Below, piece by piece: positions 25,990 through 34,562 of a stretch of DNA of 64,000 nt. A program made the position numbers and the translations under genes. Every line of letters begins with the position of its first letter. The first letter of the stretch is position 1. The stretch comes from Selenomonas sp. AB3002 (GTDB lineage: Bacteria; Bacillota; Negativicutes; Selenomonadales; Selenomonadaceae): positions 372,001 to 436,000 of the forward strand of contig NZ_JNIO01000008.1 of the NCBI RefSeq assembly GCF_000702545.1. Direction: 5' to 3'. A model generated the notes under the pieces. The model ran no database searches. It saw only the letters and a program-made list of their open reading frames with translations, and was not told the DNA's origin.

Positions 25990-26010
25990 GGGCGGAATAG
26001 TGTTCCGCCC
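25990..26010 (+). terminator. Hairpin after plsC, probable terminator
   Basis: GGGCGGAA (25990-25997) pairs with TTCCGCCC (26003-26010). Only TT and a short pyrimidine stretch follow, so this is less certain than the others. The remaining intergenic bases to 26203 hold the ispH promoter and no gene. Confidence 0.5.
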
Positions 26011-26105
26011 TTCGCCCTTACACAAAATCTAAGCGCATCTGCGCCCTGCGGGCTTGATTTGCTAATATTTTGTAGTAAAAAAATAAAAAACCCGCGAAAA
26101 ACTAT

Positions 26106-26134
26106 TTGCCTAGCCCCCATACTCATGTTATACT
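26106..26134 (+). promoter_or_regulatory. Promoter of ispH-rpsA
   Basis: TTGCCT (26106-26111), 17-bp spacer and TATACT (26129-26134), about 70 bp before ispH. Confidence 0.6.
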
Positions 26135-26203
26135 ATGTCTTAGATTGCATAGAACCTGTGTTTTGAAGGTCATGCATGACTAAAAAGATATGGTGGTAGA
26201 TGT

Positions 26204-27034
26204 ATGGAAGTAATCTTGGCAGATTACCTGGGATTCTGCTATGGCGTGAAACGCGCCATCAAGATAGCCAGGGAAAATGCTTCCGAGGATGGCACCTCCT
26301 GCACATTAGGACCTATTATCCACAATCCCCAGATGGTGGAGCGCCTGAAAGCTGAGGGCGTAGGTACGGTAGACAGGCTGGAGGAATTGCCTGAGGGCAC
26401 CATCATCATCCGTTCTCATGGGGTAGGCCCGGAGGTCTATCAGGAAGCTGAGGAACGAGGGCTCAGGGTGGTTGATGCCACTTGTCCCCACGTGAAGAAA
26501 GCCCAGCTTTCCGCCAAGGAATTGGTTGATGAGGGGTATAATGTAGTCATCATCGGGGAGAAGCAACACCCGGAGGTCAAGAGCATCTTCGAGTGGTCGG
26601 GCCGCAAGGCCAGGGTGCTGGAGACGGAGGCAGAGGCTAAGGAATTGGATTCTTGTGCCAAGCTGGGGATAGTGTGCCAGACTACTTTCTCGGGGGCTAA
26701 GTTCCGGCAGATTGCCATGCATCTATTGGAAAAATCCCGGGATGTGCGAATCCTGCGCACCATCTGCACAGCTACGGACCAAAGACAGGCGGCAGCCATT
26801 GATTTGGCTCAGCAGGTTGACCTGATGCTGGTCATTGGCGGCAAGAACAGTGCCAATACCACGCGCCTTGCCCAGTTGTGCAACGAGTATTGTCTGACTT
26901 ATCACATCGAGACGGCAGCAGAGCTCCGTGACGAGTGGTTTGACAAAATAGAAAAAATTGGTATTACAGCGGGTGCTTCTACACCTGACTGGATTATCAA
27001 GGAGGTATATAAAAAGTGTCAGAACAGAGCATGA
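26204..27034 (+). CDS. ispH: 4-hydroxy-3-methylbut-2-enyl diphosphate reductase
   Basis: Last step of the MEP pathway, giving IPP and DMAPP; a 4Fe-4S enzyme. The 276-residue protein shows the three cluster cysteines in GFCYGVKRAI, VDATCPHVKK and RTICTATDQRQ. The catalytic Glu region is EKQHPEVKSI and the substrate site GGKNSANTTRLAQLC. ATG 26204 has GGTGGTAGA upstream. Its last 19 bases overlap the start of rpsA. The ispH-rpsA pairing, sometimes a true fusion in Firmicutes, is seen here as overlapping separate genes. Confidence 0.95.
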   Translation: MEVILADYLGFCYGVKRAIKIARENASEDGTSCTLGPIIHNPQMVERLKAEGVGTVDRLEELPEGTIIIRSHGVGPEVYQEAEERGLRVVDATCPHVKKAQLSAKELVDEGYNVVIIGEKQHPEVKSIFEWSGRKARVLETEAEAKELDSCAKLGIVCQTTFSGAKFRQIAMHLLEKSRDVRILRTICTATDQRQAAAIDLAQQVDLMLVIGGKNSANTTRLAQLCNEYCLTYHIETAAELRDEWFDKIEKIGITAGASTPDWIIKEVYKKCQNRA

Positions 27035-28134
27035 AGGAATTATTGGAAGAAGCAGAGAACTCTATGCCGGATATCCAGGAGCGTACGGTTGTTACCGGCG
27101 AGGTAATCCAGGTTTCCCGTGATGAGGCTTATATCGATATCGGCTACAAGCAGGAAATCGCTGTGCCGAAGCGTGAGCTCGCTTACCCGACTCCGGAGTC
27201 TGCTGAGGATGTTGTGAAGGTCGGCGACAAGATCGATGTTTACATCGTTTCCCTCGGTGGCGACAACGGCGGCATCCTCTCCAAGGTCAAGGCTGACCGC
27301 ATGGTTGCCTGGAAGGAGATGGAGGCTGTTCAGGAGCGCGGCGAGACTGTCGAGGCTCAGGTGAATCAGGTGGTCAAGGGCGGCCTGGTGGCTTCTGTCA
27401 ACGGTCTCCGTGGCTTTATCCCCGCTTCCCAGATGGAGCTTCACTTCGTGAAGGATCTCTCCGTCTATGTTGGCCAGACTGTTGAGGCTGAGATCATCGA
27501 GATCGATGTCCACAAGCAGCGTCTGGTGCTCTCCCGCCGCAATCTCCTTGAGAAGGAGCGTTCCGAGAAGGAAGGCGAGATTTTCTCCACTCTCGAGGCT
27601 GGCCAGACCGTGCGCGGTACTGTCAAGCGTCTCGTGGACTACGGTGCTTTCATCGATATCGGCGGCGTAGACGGTCTTGCTCATATCTCCGACCTGGCTT
27701 GGCACCGCGTGAAGCATCCTTCCGATGTGCTTGAGGTTGGCCAGGAGCTGGATGTGTTCGTGAAGAGCGTTGATGTTGATGCTAAGCGCATCTCCCTGTC
27801 TGTGAAGGACACCATGCGTGATCCCTGGCTGGACAAGGCTGAGCGTTATGCAGAGGGCGACTTCATCGAAGGCAAGGTCATCAAGCTGACTGACTTCGGT
27901 GCTTTCATGGAAATCGAGCCGGGCTTCGATGGCCTGATTCCCATGGGCGAGCTGGCTGACCGTCGCATTGAGCGCGCCGATGAGGCTGTGCATGTTGGCG
28001 ATGTTGTGAAGGTCAAGGTCCTCCGCATCGACATGAAGCGCAAGCGCATCTCCCTCAGCATCACCAAGGCTAAGAAGGACGCAGACAACGCTGTGTTCAA
28101 GAAGTACGAGGGCGCTGAGGAAGGTCAGGAGTAA
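27016..28134 (+). CDS. rpsA: Ribosomal protein S1 homologue with four S1 domains
   Basis: Binds mRNA at or near the 30S subunit. GTG 27016 is 9 bp after GGAGGT (27001-27006), placing the start inside ispH. The 372-residue protein has four S1 OB folds at about residues 15-90, 105-170, 190-260 and 275-345; the last two are the most typical (GTVKRLVDYGAFIDIGGVDG, GKVIKLTDFGAFMEIEPG). It is shorter than the six-domain E. coli S1 and fits the Firmicute type. Codon use is strongly biased (GAG, AAG, CGC, CTC), as expected for high expression. A terminator follows. Confidence 0.92.
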   Translation: MSEQSMKELLEEAENSMPDIQERTVVTGEVIQVSRDEAYIDIGYKQEIAVPKRELAYPTPESAEDVVKVGDKIDVYIVSLGGDNGGILSKVKADRMVAWKEMEAVQERGETVEAQVNQVVKGGLVASVNGLRGFIPASQMELHFVKDLSVYVGQTVEAEIIEIDVHKQRLVLSRRNLLEKERSEKEGEIFSTLEAGQTVRGTVKRLVDYGAFIDIGGVDGLAHISDLAWHRVKHPSDVLEVGQELDVFVKSVDVDAKRISLSVKDTMRDPWLDKAERYAEGDFIEGKVIKLTDFGAFMEIEPGFDGLIPMGELADRRIERADEAVHVGDVVKVKVLRIDMKRKRISLSITKAKKDADNAVFKKYEGAEEGQE

Positions 28135-28168
28135 TTCCTGCTTCCGCAATTAGATAGGAAATTTACAG

Positions 28169-28200
28169 GGGAGTGATGTTTTCACATCGCTCCCTTGTTC
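28169..28200 (+). terminator. Intrinsic terminator of rpsA
   Basis: GGGAGTGATGT (28169-28179) pairs with ACATCGCTCCC (28184-28194) with one wobble, loop TTTC, followed by TTGTTCTTT. Confidence 0.8.
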
Positions 28201-28229
28201 TTTGGTTTTGGACTGTTGAGAAAGAAAGT

Positions 28230-29642
28230 ATGAGCAAGAAAGATATGAGCAAAGCTGCACACCCCGGTGTTATCCTCAGAGTCTATCCCGGCAGTCTGGC
28301 TGAGGAATTGGAGCTTGTGCCCGGGGACAAGATTGTGGCCATCAATGGGGAAGAAGTAAGGGATATCATTGAACTTTCCTTTGCCATGGCAGACGAGGAG
28401 ATTGAACTGCTGGTAGAGCACGCAGACGGCGAGCAGGAAATCATCGAGTTTGACAAGGACTTTGATGAAGAACTGGGGGTGGAGTTCGAGAGTGCTGTCT
28501 TTGACGGCATCAGGAGCTGCGCCAATCACTGCTATTTCTGCTTCGTGGATATGATTGCTCCCAATATGAGAAGCAGCCTGTCCATCAAGGATGATGACTA
28601 CCGCCTGTCCTTCCTCTATGGCAACTTCGTCACTATGACCAATATGGGGCCGAAGGATTTTGAGCGGGTGGAGAAATACCATCTTTCGCCGCTCTTCGTC
28701 TCAGTCCAGTGCATGAATCCTGAACTGAGGGCCCAGATGCTACGCTGCCCGGGGGCAGCCCGCATTGCTTCCCAGCTGGATAACTTGGAAAAGGCCGGAG
28801 CTGAATACCACACTCAGGTGGTACTGTGCGCAGGGCTCAATGACGGTGAGGAACTGGAGCGCACCATCAGGGAAATAGTGGAGCGGCGTCCTCATGCCCT
28901 CTCTCTGGCCATCGTGCCCGTGGGCATCACTAAGCACCGCACCGACCCTTATCCCCTGCAGCAGTTTGACAGGGAAAGCGCTGCCAGGGTCATCGACCAG
29001 GTGGAGAAGTGGCAGCGGAAAATCCAGCAGGAGGAAGGGCGTACCTTCATTTATCTTGGCGATGAGTTCTACTTCCTGGCTGGTCGTCAGGTGCCTGGCA
29101 CCGAGTTCTACGATGGCTTCCCTCAGCTTGATAACGGCATAGGCCTGACGAGAAACTTCATCAACGAATGGGAAGAGTGCGAGACAGAGGCAGCAGATTA
29201 TGAGGAGCCGGTGTATCTGGATGTGGTTTCCGGTACCTCCGTGGCCCCCATGCTGCAGGAACTGGCGGATAGAGCAGAGAATAAGAATCTCCATGTGCGG
29301 CTGGTGCCGGTGGTCAATGAATACTTTGGTTCCACTGTCAACGTATCCGGGTTGCTGACGGCCAGGGATATAATCAGGGCCTTGAAGGAATTGCCGGGCA
29401 GGCGCACTGGCATCCTGCTGCCGGAATCTGCCCTCAGGGCGGGGGAGGATGTTTTCCTTGATGATGTGCCCCTGACTGATTTCGCCAAGGAATTCCCCGG
29501 CGTGAGAGTGGAGCCGGTGCAGTCAGGCGCGGATTATCGTGAGGCGCTGACCAGCTGGCACGAATATCATAAGAATCGCAGTGGCGAAACTGCCTATATG
29601 TGGCAGAGCAATGCTGCTTATACCAAGACTATATCAGAATGA
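28230..29642 (+). CDS. DUF512-family protein: PDZ domain plus radical-SAM-like cysteines
   Basis: A 470-residue protein. ATG 28230 is chosen because the earlier open frame (from 28173) covers the rpsA terminator. Residues about 8-65 form a PDZ-like domain (VILRVYPGSLAEEL, GDKIVAINGEEV). A Cx3Cx2C cluster motif follows in RSCANHCYFCFVDM. The central part resembles a radical SAM barrel (VVLCAGLNDGEELERTI) and the C-terminus carries DUF512 (LDVVSGTSVAPMLQEL). It is encoded directly before der, a conserved placement in Clostridia and Negativicutes. The biochemical function is unknown, and a link to ribosome or tRNA modification is only a guess from its neighbours. Confidence 0.85.
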   Translation: MSKKDMSKAAHPGVILRVYPGSLAEELELVPGDKIVAINGEEVRDIIELSFAMADEEIELLVEHADGEQEIIEFDKDFDEELGVEFESAVFDGIRSCANHCYFCFVDMIAPNMRSSLSIKDDDYRLSFLYGNFVTMTNMGPKDFERVEKYHLSPLFVSVQCMNPELRAQMLRCPGAARIASQLDNLEKAGAEYHTQVVLCAGLNDGEELERTIREIVERRPHALSLAIVPVGITKHRTDPYPLQQFDRESAARVIDQVEKWQRKIQQEEGRTFIYLGDEFYFLAGRQVPGTEFYDGFPQLDNGIGLTRNFINEWEECETEAADYEEPVYLDVVSGTSVAPMLQELADRAENKNLHVRLVPVVNEYFGSTVNVSGLLTARDIIRALKELPGRRTGILLPESALRAGEDVFLDDVPLTDFAKEFPGVRVEPVQSGADYREALTSWHEYHKNRSGETAYMWQSNAAYTKTISE

Positions 29643-29672
29643 CATTATTAATAAGGAAGAAGGTAATAGCAC

Positions 29673-30995
29673 ATGAAACCCATAGTGGCCATTGTGGGCC
29701 GGCCTAATGTAGGCAAGTCCACACTTTTCAACCAGATTGGCAAGAAGCGTGTTTCCATTGTGGACGATATGCCCGGTGTTACCCGTGACCGCATCTACAT
29801 GGATGCGGAGTGGCTGAATCATGAGTTCACCATGATCGACACCGGCGGCATTGAATTTGACGAAAGCGACCATATCCTGAAGTCCATGCGCCAGCAGGCA
29901 GAGCTGGCTATGGAGGAGGCAGATGTGATTCTCTTTCTGGTGGACGGACGCAGCGGCCTCACCAACTCTGATGAGGAAGTGGCAAAGCTCCTGCGCCATG
30001 CCAAGAAGCCTGTCATCCTGGGTGTGAACAAGATTGACAGCCCTCAGCAGGCTATGAATATTTATGAGTTCTACAACCTGGGGCTGGGCGATCCCATTGC
30101 CCTGTCTGCTTCCAACTCCATGAACATCGGTGACCTGCTGGATGCTGTAGTGGGGGCATTCCCCAAGGAAGCTGAGGAAGACGAGGAGACTGATGAGCTG
30201 GCTATTGCGGTCATCGGGCGGCCCAATGTGGGCAAGTCTTCTCTGGTGAACAAGATGCTGGGGGAGGAGCGGGTTATTGTCAGTGACGTGGCTGGCACCA
30301 CCCGTGATGCCATCGACACTCATTTCATGAAAGACGGCATCAAGTTTATCCTGATTGATACCGCAGGCATGCGCCGCCGGGGCAAGATTGAGGAGGCCGT
30401 GGAGCGCTACAGCGTCATGCGTTCTCTGCGGGCCGTTGACCGCGCTGACGTGGTGCTCATGATGATCAACGCTGAAGAGGGCATCACCGAGCAGGACAAG
30501 AAGATTGCAGGCTATGCCCATGAATCCGGCAAGGGTGTCATCATTGTCGTCAACAAGTGGGATATCTATCCCGACAAGGATGACAAGTCCACCCTGCGCT
30601 TCACTGAAGACCTGCGCGAGCAGCTGGGCTTCCTGCAGTATGCGCCGGTGCTCTATGCCTCTGCTCTTACAGGCCAGAGGGTGGGCCGGGTGACGGAGCT
30701 GGTGAAGTACGTGGCTGAGCAGCAGTCCATGCGCATCAAGACCAGCGTGCTCAACGAGCTCATCCGGGATGCGGTTTCCATCAATCCGCCCCCCATGCAC
30801 AAGGGCCGCCGCCTGAAGATCATGTACATGACCCAGGTGGATATCCAGCCGCCTACCTTCATCATCTTCGTGAATGACCCGGAGCTTATGCATTTCTCCT
30901 ACCTGCGCTTCATCGAGAACAGGCTGCGTGAGAGCTTCGGCTTTGAGGGTACGCCGCTGAAACTGATTGTGCGTTCCAGGGAGGAGGAAGAGTAA
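29673..30995 (+). CDS. der: Ribosome assembly GTPase Der (EngA)
   Basis: Needed for 50S subunit assembly. The 440-residue protein has two tandem GTPase domains: G1 motifs GRPNVGKSTLFNQI (residue about 8) and GRPNVGKSSLVNKM (about 185). Further motifs are DTGGIEFDE and DTAGMRRRG, and NKID and NKWD. The C-terminal KH-like domain (about 350-440) has PPPMHKGRRLKIMYMTQV. ATG 29673 follows AAGGAAGAAGG. The stop TAA overlaps the plsY ATG (TAATG), so the two are coupled. Confidence 0.97.
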   Translation: MKPIVAIVGRPNVGKSTLFNQIGKKRVSIVDDMPGVTRDRIYMDAEWLNHEFTMIDTGGIEFDESDHILKSMRQQAELAMEEADVILFLVDGRSGLTNSDEEVAKLLRHAKKPVILGVNKIDSPQQAMNIYEFYNLGLGDPIALSASNSMNIGDLLDAVVGAFPKEAEEDEETDELAIAVIGRPNVGKSSLVNKMLGEERVIVSDVAGTTRDAIDTHFMKDGIKFILIDTAGMRRRGKIEEAVERYSVMRSLRAVDRADVVLMMINAEEGITEQDKKIAGYAHESGKGVIIVVNKWDIYPDKDDKSTLRFTEDLREQLGFLQYAPVLYASALTGQRVGRVTELVKYVAEQQSMRIKTSVLNELIRDAVSINPPPMHKGRRLKIMYMTQVDIQPPTFIIFVNDPELMHFSYLRFIENRLRESFGFEGTPLKLIVRSREEEE

Positions 30996-31591
30996 TGTCC
31001 ATGACTCTTCTGGCTTGTCTCATAGCCTATGTGCTGGGCTCCATTCCAAATGGCCTCTGGCTGGGAAAAGCTCTCTGGCACACGGACCTCAGGGAACACG
31101 GCAGCCACAATATCGGTGCTACCAATGCCTGGCGTACCCTGGGCAAAGGCCCTGGCTTCCTGATTTTCCTGCTGGACTTCTTGAAGGGCTTTTTGAGCGT
31201 GTACATCGCTTCCGCTTTAGTGGGCACGCCTCTTTCCATGGTGCTGGCGGCCATCTTTGCCATCGTAGGCCATTCTGCCTCCCTGTTCATGGGATTCAAG
31301 GGGGGCAAGGGGGTGGCTACGGGCCTTGGGGTGCTCTCCATGCTGATGCCCCAGGTTACCGGCATCGTCTTTCTCATCTGGCTGGTGATTGTAAAGCTTA
31401 CGGGCTATGTTTCCTTAGGCAGCATGGCAGCAGCGGTCTGCGTGCCGATGCTGGCTTTTGCCTTCCATGCGCCCATGGAGTACATTGTCTTTGGCGTGGC
31501 TGCTGCTGTGCTGATTGTGGTGAGACACAAGGCGAACATTGGCAGGCTGCTCAATGGCACCGAATCCAAGATCAAGGCGGGTCATCGCTGA
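30995..31591 (+). CDS. plsY: Acyl-phosphate:glycerol-3-phosphate acyltransferase
   Basis: First acylation in phospholipid synthesis, using acyl-phosphate from PlsX. The 198-residue integral membrane protein has five hydrophobic segments and the conserved loops AYVLGSIPNGLWLG, HGSHNIGATNAWRTLG and FKGGKGVATGLGV. Length is normal. It starts inside the der stop codon. The next step is carried out by PlsC, also in this window. A clear terminator follows. Confidence 0.95.
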   Translation: MSMTLLACLIAYVLGSIPNGLWLGKALWHTDLREHGSHNIGATNAWRTLGKGPGFLIFLLDFLKGFLSVYIASALVGTPLSMVLAAIFAIVGHSASLFMGFKGGKGVATGLGVLSMLMPQVTGIVFLIWLVIVKLTGYVSLGSMAAAVCVPMLAFAFHAPMEYIVFGVAAAVLIVVRHKANIGRLLNGTESKIKAGHR

Positions 31592-31633
31592 GATTTTCCT
31601 AAAGAACAGCATTTTACACAAATATCGACAATT

Positions 31634-31665
31634 GCCCGAGGAATATGCATTTCCTTGGGCTTTTT
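31634..31665 (+). terminator. Intrinsic terminator of the DUF512-der-plsY unit
   Basis: GCCCGAGGAA (31634-31643) pairs with TTCCTTGGGC (31651-31660) with one wobble, followed by TTTTT. Confidence 0.85.
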
Positions 31666-31686
31666 GTTATATTTTGCCTAAAGCTA

Positions 31687-31716
31687 TTGGCAAGAAAGCG
31701 CTCTGTGTGTTATACT
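31687..31716 (+). promoter_or_regulatory. Promoter of pheB-hom-thrB
   Basis: TTGGCA (31687-31692), 18-bp spacer and TATACT (31711-31716), 55 bp before pheB. The leader is too short for a T-box. Confidence 0.6.
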
Positions 31717-31771
31717 ATCCTTTGTAAAAGGACAATGATATTATTAAAGATAAACATTCGGAGGTGCTGTG

Positions 31772-32218
31772 ATGTCAAAGGAAGAAAATGGTTTTTTCCT
31801 GGTTAAGGAGGAAATCTTGCCGGAAGCAATCAAAAAGACCATCAGAGTCAAGGAAATGCTGAAGCGTGGGGACGCCCGCACCATCAACGAGGCAGTAGAA
31901 AAGATGGAACTTTCCCGTTCTGCTTATTATAAGTACAAGGATTATGTCTTCCCCTTCTATGAGGCCAGCAAGAATAAGATTGTCACTCTGACCTTCCTCC
32001 TTGAGCATAAGAAGGGAGTGCTTTCCAGTGTGCTGAATACCATCTCTTCGGATTCAGGCAGTGTGCTTACCATCAATCAGGGCATTCCCCTCCAGGGAGT
32101 GGCCAACGCTACCATTTCCATCGAGACTATGAATCTGTCTGTGGACTTGGAGGCCCTGCTGGACAAGCTGCGCATGGTTGACGGCGTGAAGCGTCTGGAA
32201 GTTCTGGGGCAGGCTTAA
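31772..32218 (+). CDS. pheB: ACT domain protein PheB
   Basis: A 148-residue protein. ATG 31772 is preferred over the adjoining GTG 31769, with GGAGGTG (31760-31766) upstream. The N-terminal half is HTH-like (RGDARTINEAVEKMELSRSAYYKYKDYV). Residues about 70-145 form an ACT domain (IVTLTFLLEHKKGVLSSVL) that typically binds an amino acid. It is the first gene of an operon with hom and thrB, as in many Firmicutes. I infer a regulatory role in threonine or methionine supply. The old link to phenylalanine synthesis is not supported by context. Confidence 0.88.
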   Translation: MSKEENGFFLVKEEILPEAIKKTIRVKEMLKRGDARTINEAVEKMELSRSAYYKYKDYVFPFYEASKNKIVTLTFLLEHKKGVLSSVLNTISSDSGSVLTINQGIPLQGVANATISIETMNLSVDLEALLDKLRMVDGVKRLEVLGQA

Positions 32219-32248
32219 GTCACTGTTGATAAGGAAGGCAGGTGCGAA

Positions 32249-33550
32249 ATGGGGCAGGAGATAAAAATTGGCCTTTTGGGAGCAGGCACGGTGGGCTCCG
32301 GGGTCATCAAGGTATTGGGCATGAACGCCCATGAGATAGAGCAGCGCACAGGGGTGCCCCTTGTCTTGAAGAAAGTCCTGGTTCGTGACAAGAGCAAGAA
32401 ACGTCCGGATTTTCCCGCCAGTGTGGAGCTGACTGACAATGCTGAGGATATACTGAACGATCCCGAGATTGAGATTGTGGTGGAGCTTATGGGAGGGCTG
32501 CATCCTTCCAGAGAATACATGCTCCGCGCCCTGGAGGCAGGCAAGCATGTGGTCACTGCCAACAAGGATGTGGTGGCCCAGTTTGGCAAGGATATGTTCG
32601 AGGCGGCAGAGAAGCACAAGGTGAACTTCCTCTTTGAGGCCAGCGTGGGGGGCGGCATTCCCATCATCGCTGCCATGAAGCAGAGCCTCACGGCTAACCA
32701 CATCACTGAGGTCATGGGCATTGTCAACGGCACCACCAACTATATGCTCACCAAGATGAGCGAGGATGGCTGCGACTATGACAGCGTGCTGAAGGAAGCT
32801 CAGGAAAAGGGCTATGCCGAGGCCAACCCTTCCGCTGATGTAGACGGCCTGGATGCTGCCCGCAAGGCCGCCATCCTGGCTTCCCTGGCTTTCAACACCC
32901 GGGTGCAGCTGGATAATGTGTCCGTGGAGGGCATCACCAAGATTACGGCAGAGGATATTTCCTATGCCAAAGGTCTGGGCTATGTCATCAAGCTGCTGGC
33001 AGTGGGCAAGGATTCAGAAGAGGACGGCGTGGATGTGAGGGTACATCCCGTGTTCCTGCCCAAATCACATCCCCTGGCCTCTGTGAACGGCGTGTTCAAC
33101 GCCATCTTCGTGCGGGGCAATGCCATTGGGGAGGCCATGTTTTACGGGCAGGGGGCAGGCTCACTGCCCACAGCTTCAGCGGTGACGGCAGATATCATTG
33201 AAGCTGCACGCAGCATCAAGTCCGATGATTCCAGCAGGAATCTTTGCACCTGCTACAGCCAGAAGAAATTCTGCCCGCTGGAGAAGACGGTTTCCTCCTA
33301 TTACGTGCGCCTGCTGGTGGATGACAAGCCTGGCGTGCTTGGCTCTATTGCCACAGCTTTTGGCAACGCAAAGGTGAGCCTGAAGTCCGTTATCCAGACG
33401 CCCCTCAATGTCAAGGACCATGCGGAAATCGTGGCTGTCACTCATCCGGTGGAGCATGCCTGCGTGCAGGAGGCCCTGCGGGTCTTTGAAGGACTGCCGG
33501 TGGTAGATGAGATAAGGAATGTTATCAGAGTAGAAAACGATCGGGGGTAA
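32249..33550 (+). CDS. hom: Homoserine dehydrogenase
   Basis: Reduces aspartate semialdehyde to homoserine, at the branch to threonine and methionine. The 433-residue protein has the NAD(P)-binding loop IGLLGAGTVGSGV, the substrate region with VNGTTNYMLTKM, and the catalytic stretch EANPSADVDGLDAARKAAIL. Residues about 350-430 are an ACT domain (YVRLLVDDKPGVLGSIATAF), usually for feedback inhibition by threonine. ATG 32249 follows GGCAGG. It lies 30 bp after pheB and 4 bp before thrB. Confidence 0.96.
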   Translation: MGQEIKIGLLGAGTVGSGVIKVLGMNAHEIEQRTGVPLVLKKVLVRDKSKKRPDFPASVELTDNAEDILNDPEIEIVVELMGGLHPSREYMLRALEAGKHVVTANKDVVAQFGKDMFEAAEKHKVNFLFEASVGGGIPIIAAMKQSLTANHITEVMGIVNGTTNYMLTKMSEDGCDYDSVLKEAQEKGYAEANPSADVDGLDAARKAAILASLAFNTRVQLDNVSVEGITKITAEDISYAKGLGYVIKLLAVGKDSEEDGVDVRVHPVFLPKSHPLASVNGVFNAIFVRGNAIGEAMFYGQGAGSLPTASAVTADIIEAARSIKSDDSSRNLCTCYSQKKFCPLEKTVSSYYVRLLVDDKPGVLGSIATAFGNAKVSLKSVIQTPLNVKDHAEIVAVTHPVEHACVQEALRVFEGLPVVDEIRNVIRVENDRG

Positions 33551-33554
33551 TGCC

Positions 33555-34481
33555 ATGGGAGAGCGCACGATACGGGTAAGAGTGCCCGGTACAAGTGCGA
33601 ACTGCGGACCAGGCTTTGATTCCCTTGGTTTGGCTTGTGATATATACAATGATTTGGAATTGACCCTCACCACGGAACCTGGGCTGGAAATCAGGATGTC
33701 CGGGGAGGGGGCAGAGAATATTCCCTGTGATGAGAGGAATATCTGCTGGCAGTCTGTGCAGCTCCTGCTGGACAAGGCAGGGGTGACGGAGTTCAAGGGA
33801 GCCCGCCTCCACATGCTGAATCGTGTGCCATTGTCACGTGGTTTGGGTAGCAGCGCTACCGCCATAGTAGCGGGACTAAAAGCTGCCAATGTGATTATCG
33901 GAAACCGCTACAACCGCCACGAGCTGCTGCAATTTGCCAATGAGATAGAAGGCCATCCGGACAACGTGGCTCCGGCCATTTATGGTGGCTTTACCATCAA
34001 TACGGTAACAGAGGGCCATGTGGAGTGCTTCTCCCTGATGCCCAAGCTGCGTCTGGAATTGGTGGTGGCAGTGCCGGATTTTCCGCTTTCTACGCGGAAA
34101 GCCAGGGAGGTGCTGCCGGAAAAGATCACCAGGCAGGAGGCGGTCTACAACATCAGCCGCGCCGCCATGCTGGCTGCGGCTCTGGTGCGGGGCAATGAGC
34201 GCTTCCTCAAGAACGCCTTCGATGATGCTCTGCATCAGCCCTACCGCGCTGCCTTGATTCCCGGCATGTATGAAGTATTCCGTGCCGCCAGGGAAGCAGG
34301 CGCCATCGGTGCCAATCTCAGCGGAGCAGGTCCCTGCCTCATAGCCTATGTGCCGGAGCGCCTGCGCTCGGCAGAAAAGGTGGGGGAGGCCATGTGCGCT
34401 GCCTTCAAGGAACACGGAGTGAATGCCGAGGCCAAGATACTGGCTCTGGACACCCGTGGTGCACATATCATAAATCATTAA
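33555..34481 (+). CDS. thrB: Homoserine kinase
   Basis: Phosphorylates homoserine for threonine synthesis; GHMP kinase family. The 308-residue protein shows PGTSANCGPGFDSLGLA at the N-terminus, the ATP loop PLSRGLGSSATAIVAG at about residue 93, EGHPDNVAPAIYGG, and the C-terminal GANLSGAGPCLIAYV. It follows hom after 4 bp and is closed by a strong terminator. Threonine synthase (thrC) is not in the window. Confidence 0.96.
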   Translation: MGERTIRVRVPGTSANCGPGFDSLGLACDIYNDLELTLTTEPGLEIRMSGEGAENIPCDERNICWQSVQLLLDKAGVTEFKGARLHMLNRVPLSRGLGSSATAIVAGLKAANVIIGNRYNRHELLQFANEIEGHPDNVAPAIYGGFTINTVTEGHVECFSLMPKLRLELVVAVPDFPLSTRKAREVLPEKITRQEAVYNISRAAMLAAALVRGNERFLKNAFDDALHQPYRAALIPGMYEVFRAAREAGAIGANLSGAGPCLIAYVPERLRSAEKVGEAMCAAFKEHGVNAEAKILALDTRGAHIINH

Positions 34482-34494
34482 GTGAAAATTTAAG

Positions 34495-34520
34495 GGGCTC
34501 TGCGAAAGCAGAGCCCTTTT
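34495..34520 (+). terminator. Intrinsic terminator of thrB with GAAA tetraloop
   Basis: GGGCTCTGC (34495-34503), loop GAAA, GCAGAGCCC (34508-34516), then TTTT. A second hairpin follows at once (GCCTTCCC at 34522-34529 with GGGGAAGGC at 34534-34542), just before the cca start. Confidence 0.92.
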
Positions 34521-34562
34521 AGCCTTCCCTTTGAGGGGAAGGCATAAGTGAGGGAACGCCAA

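Noticed and set aside
26038-26062. A GCCC-TGC-GGGC mini-hairpin between plsC and ispH
   Set aside because: Four base pairs and no T run; probably chance in GC-rich sequence.
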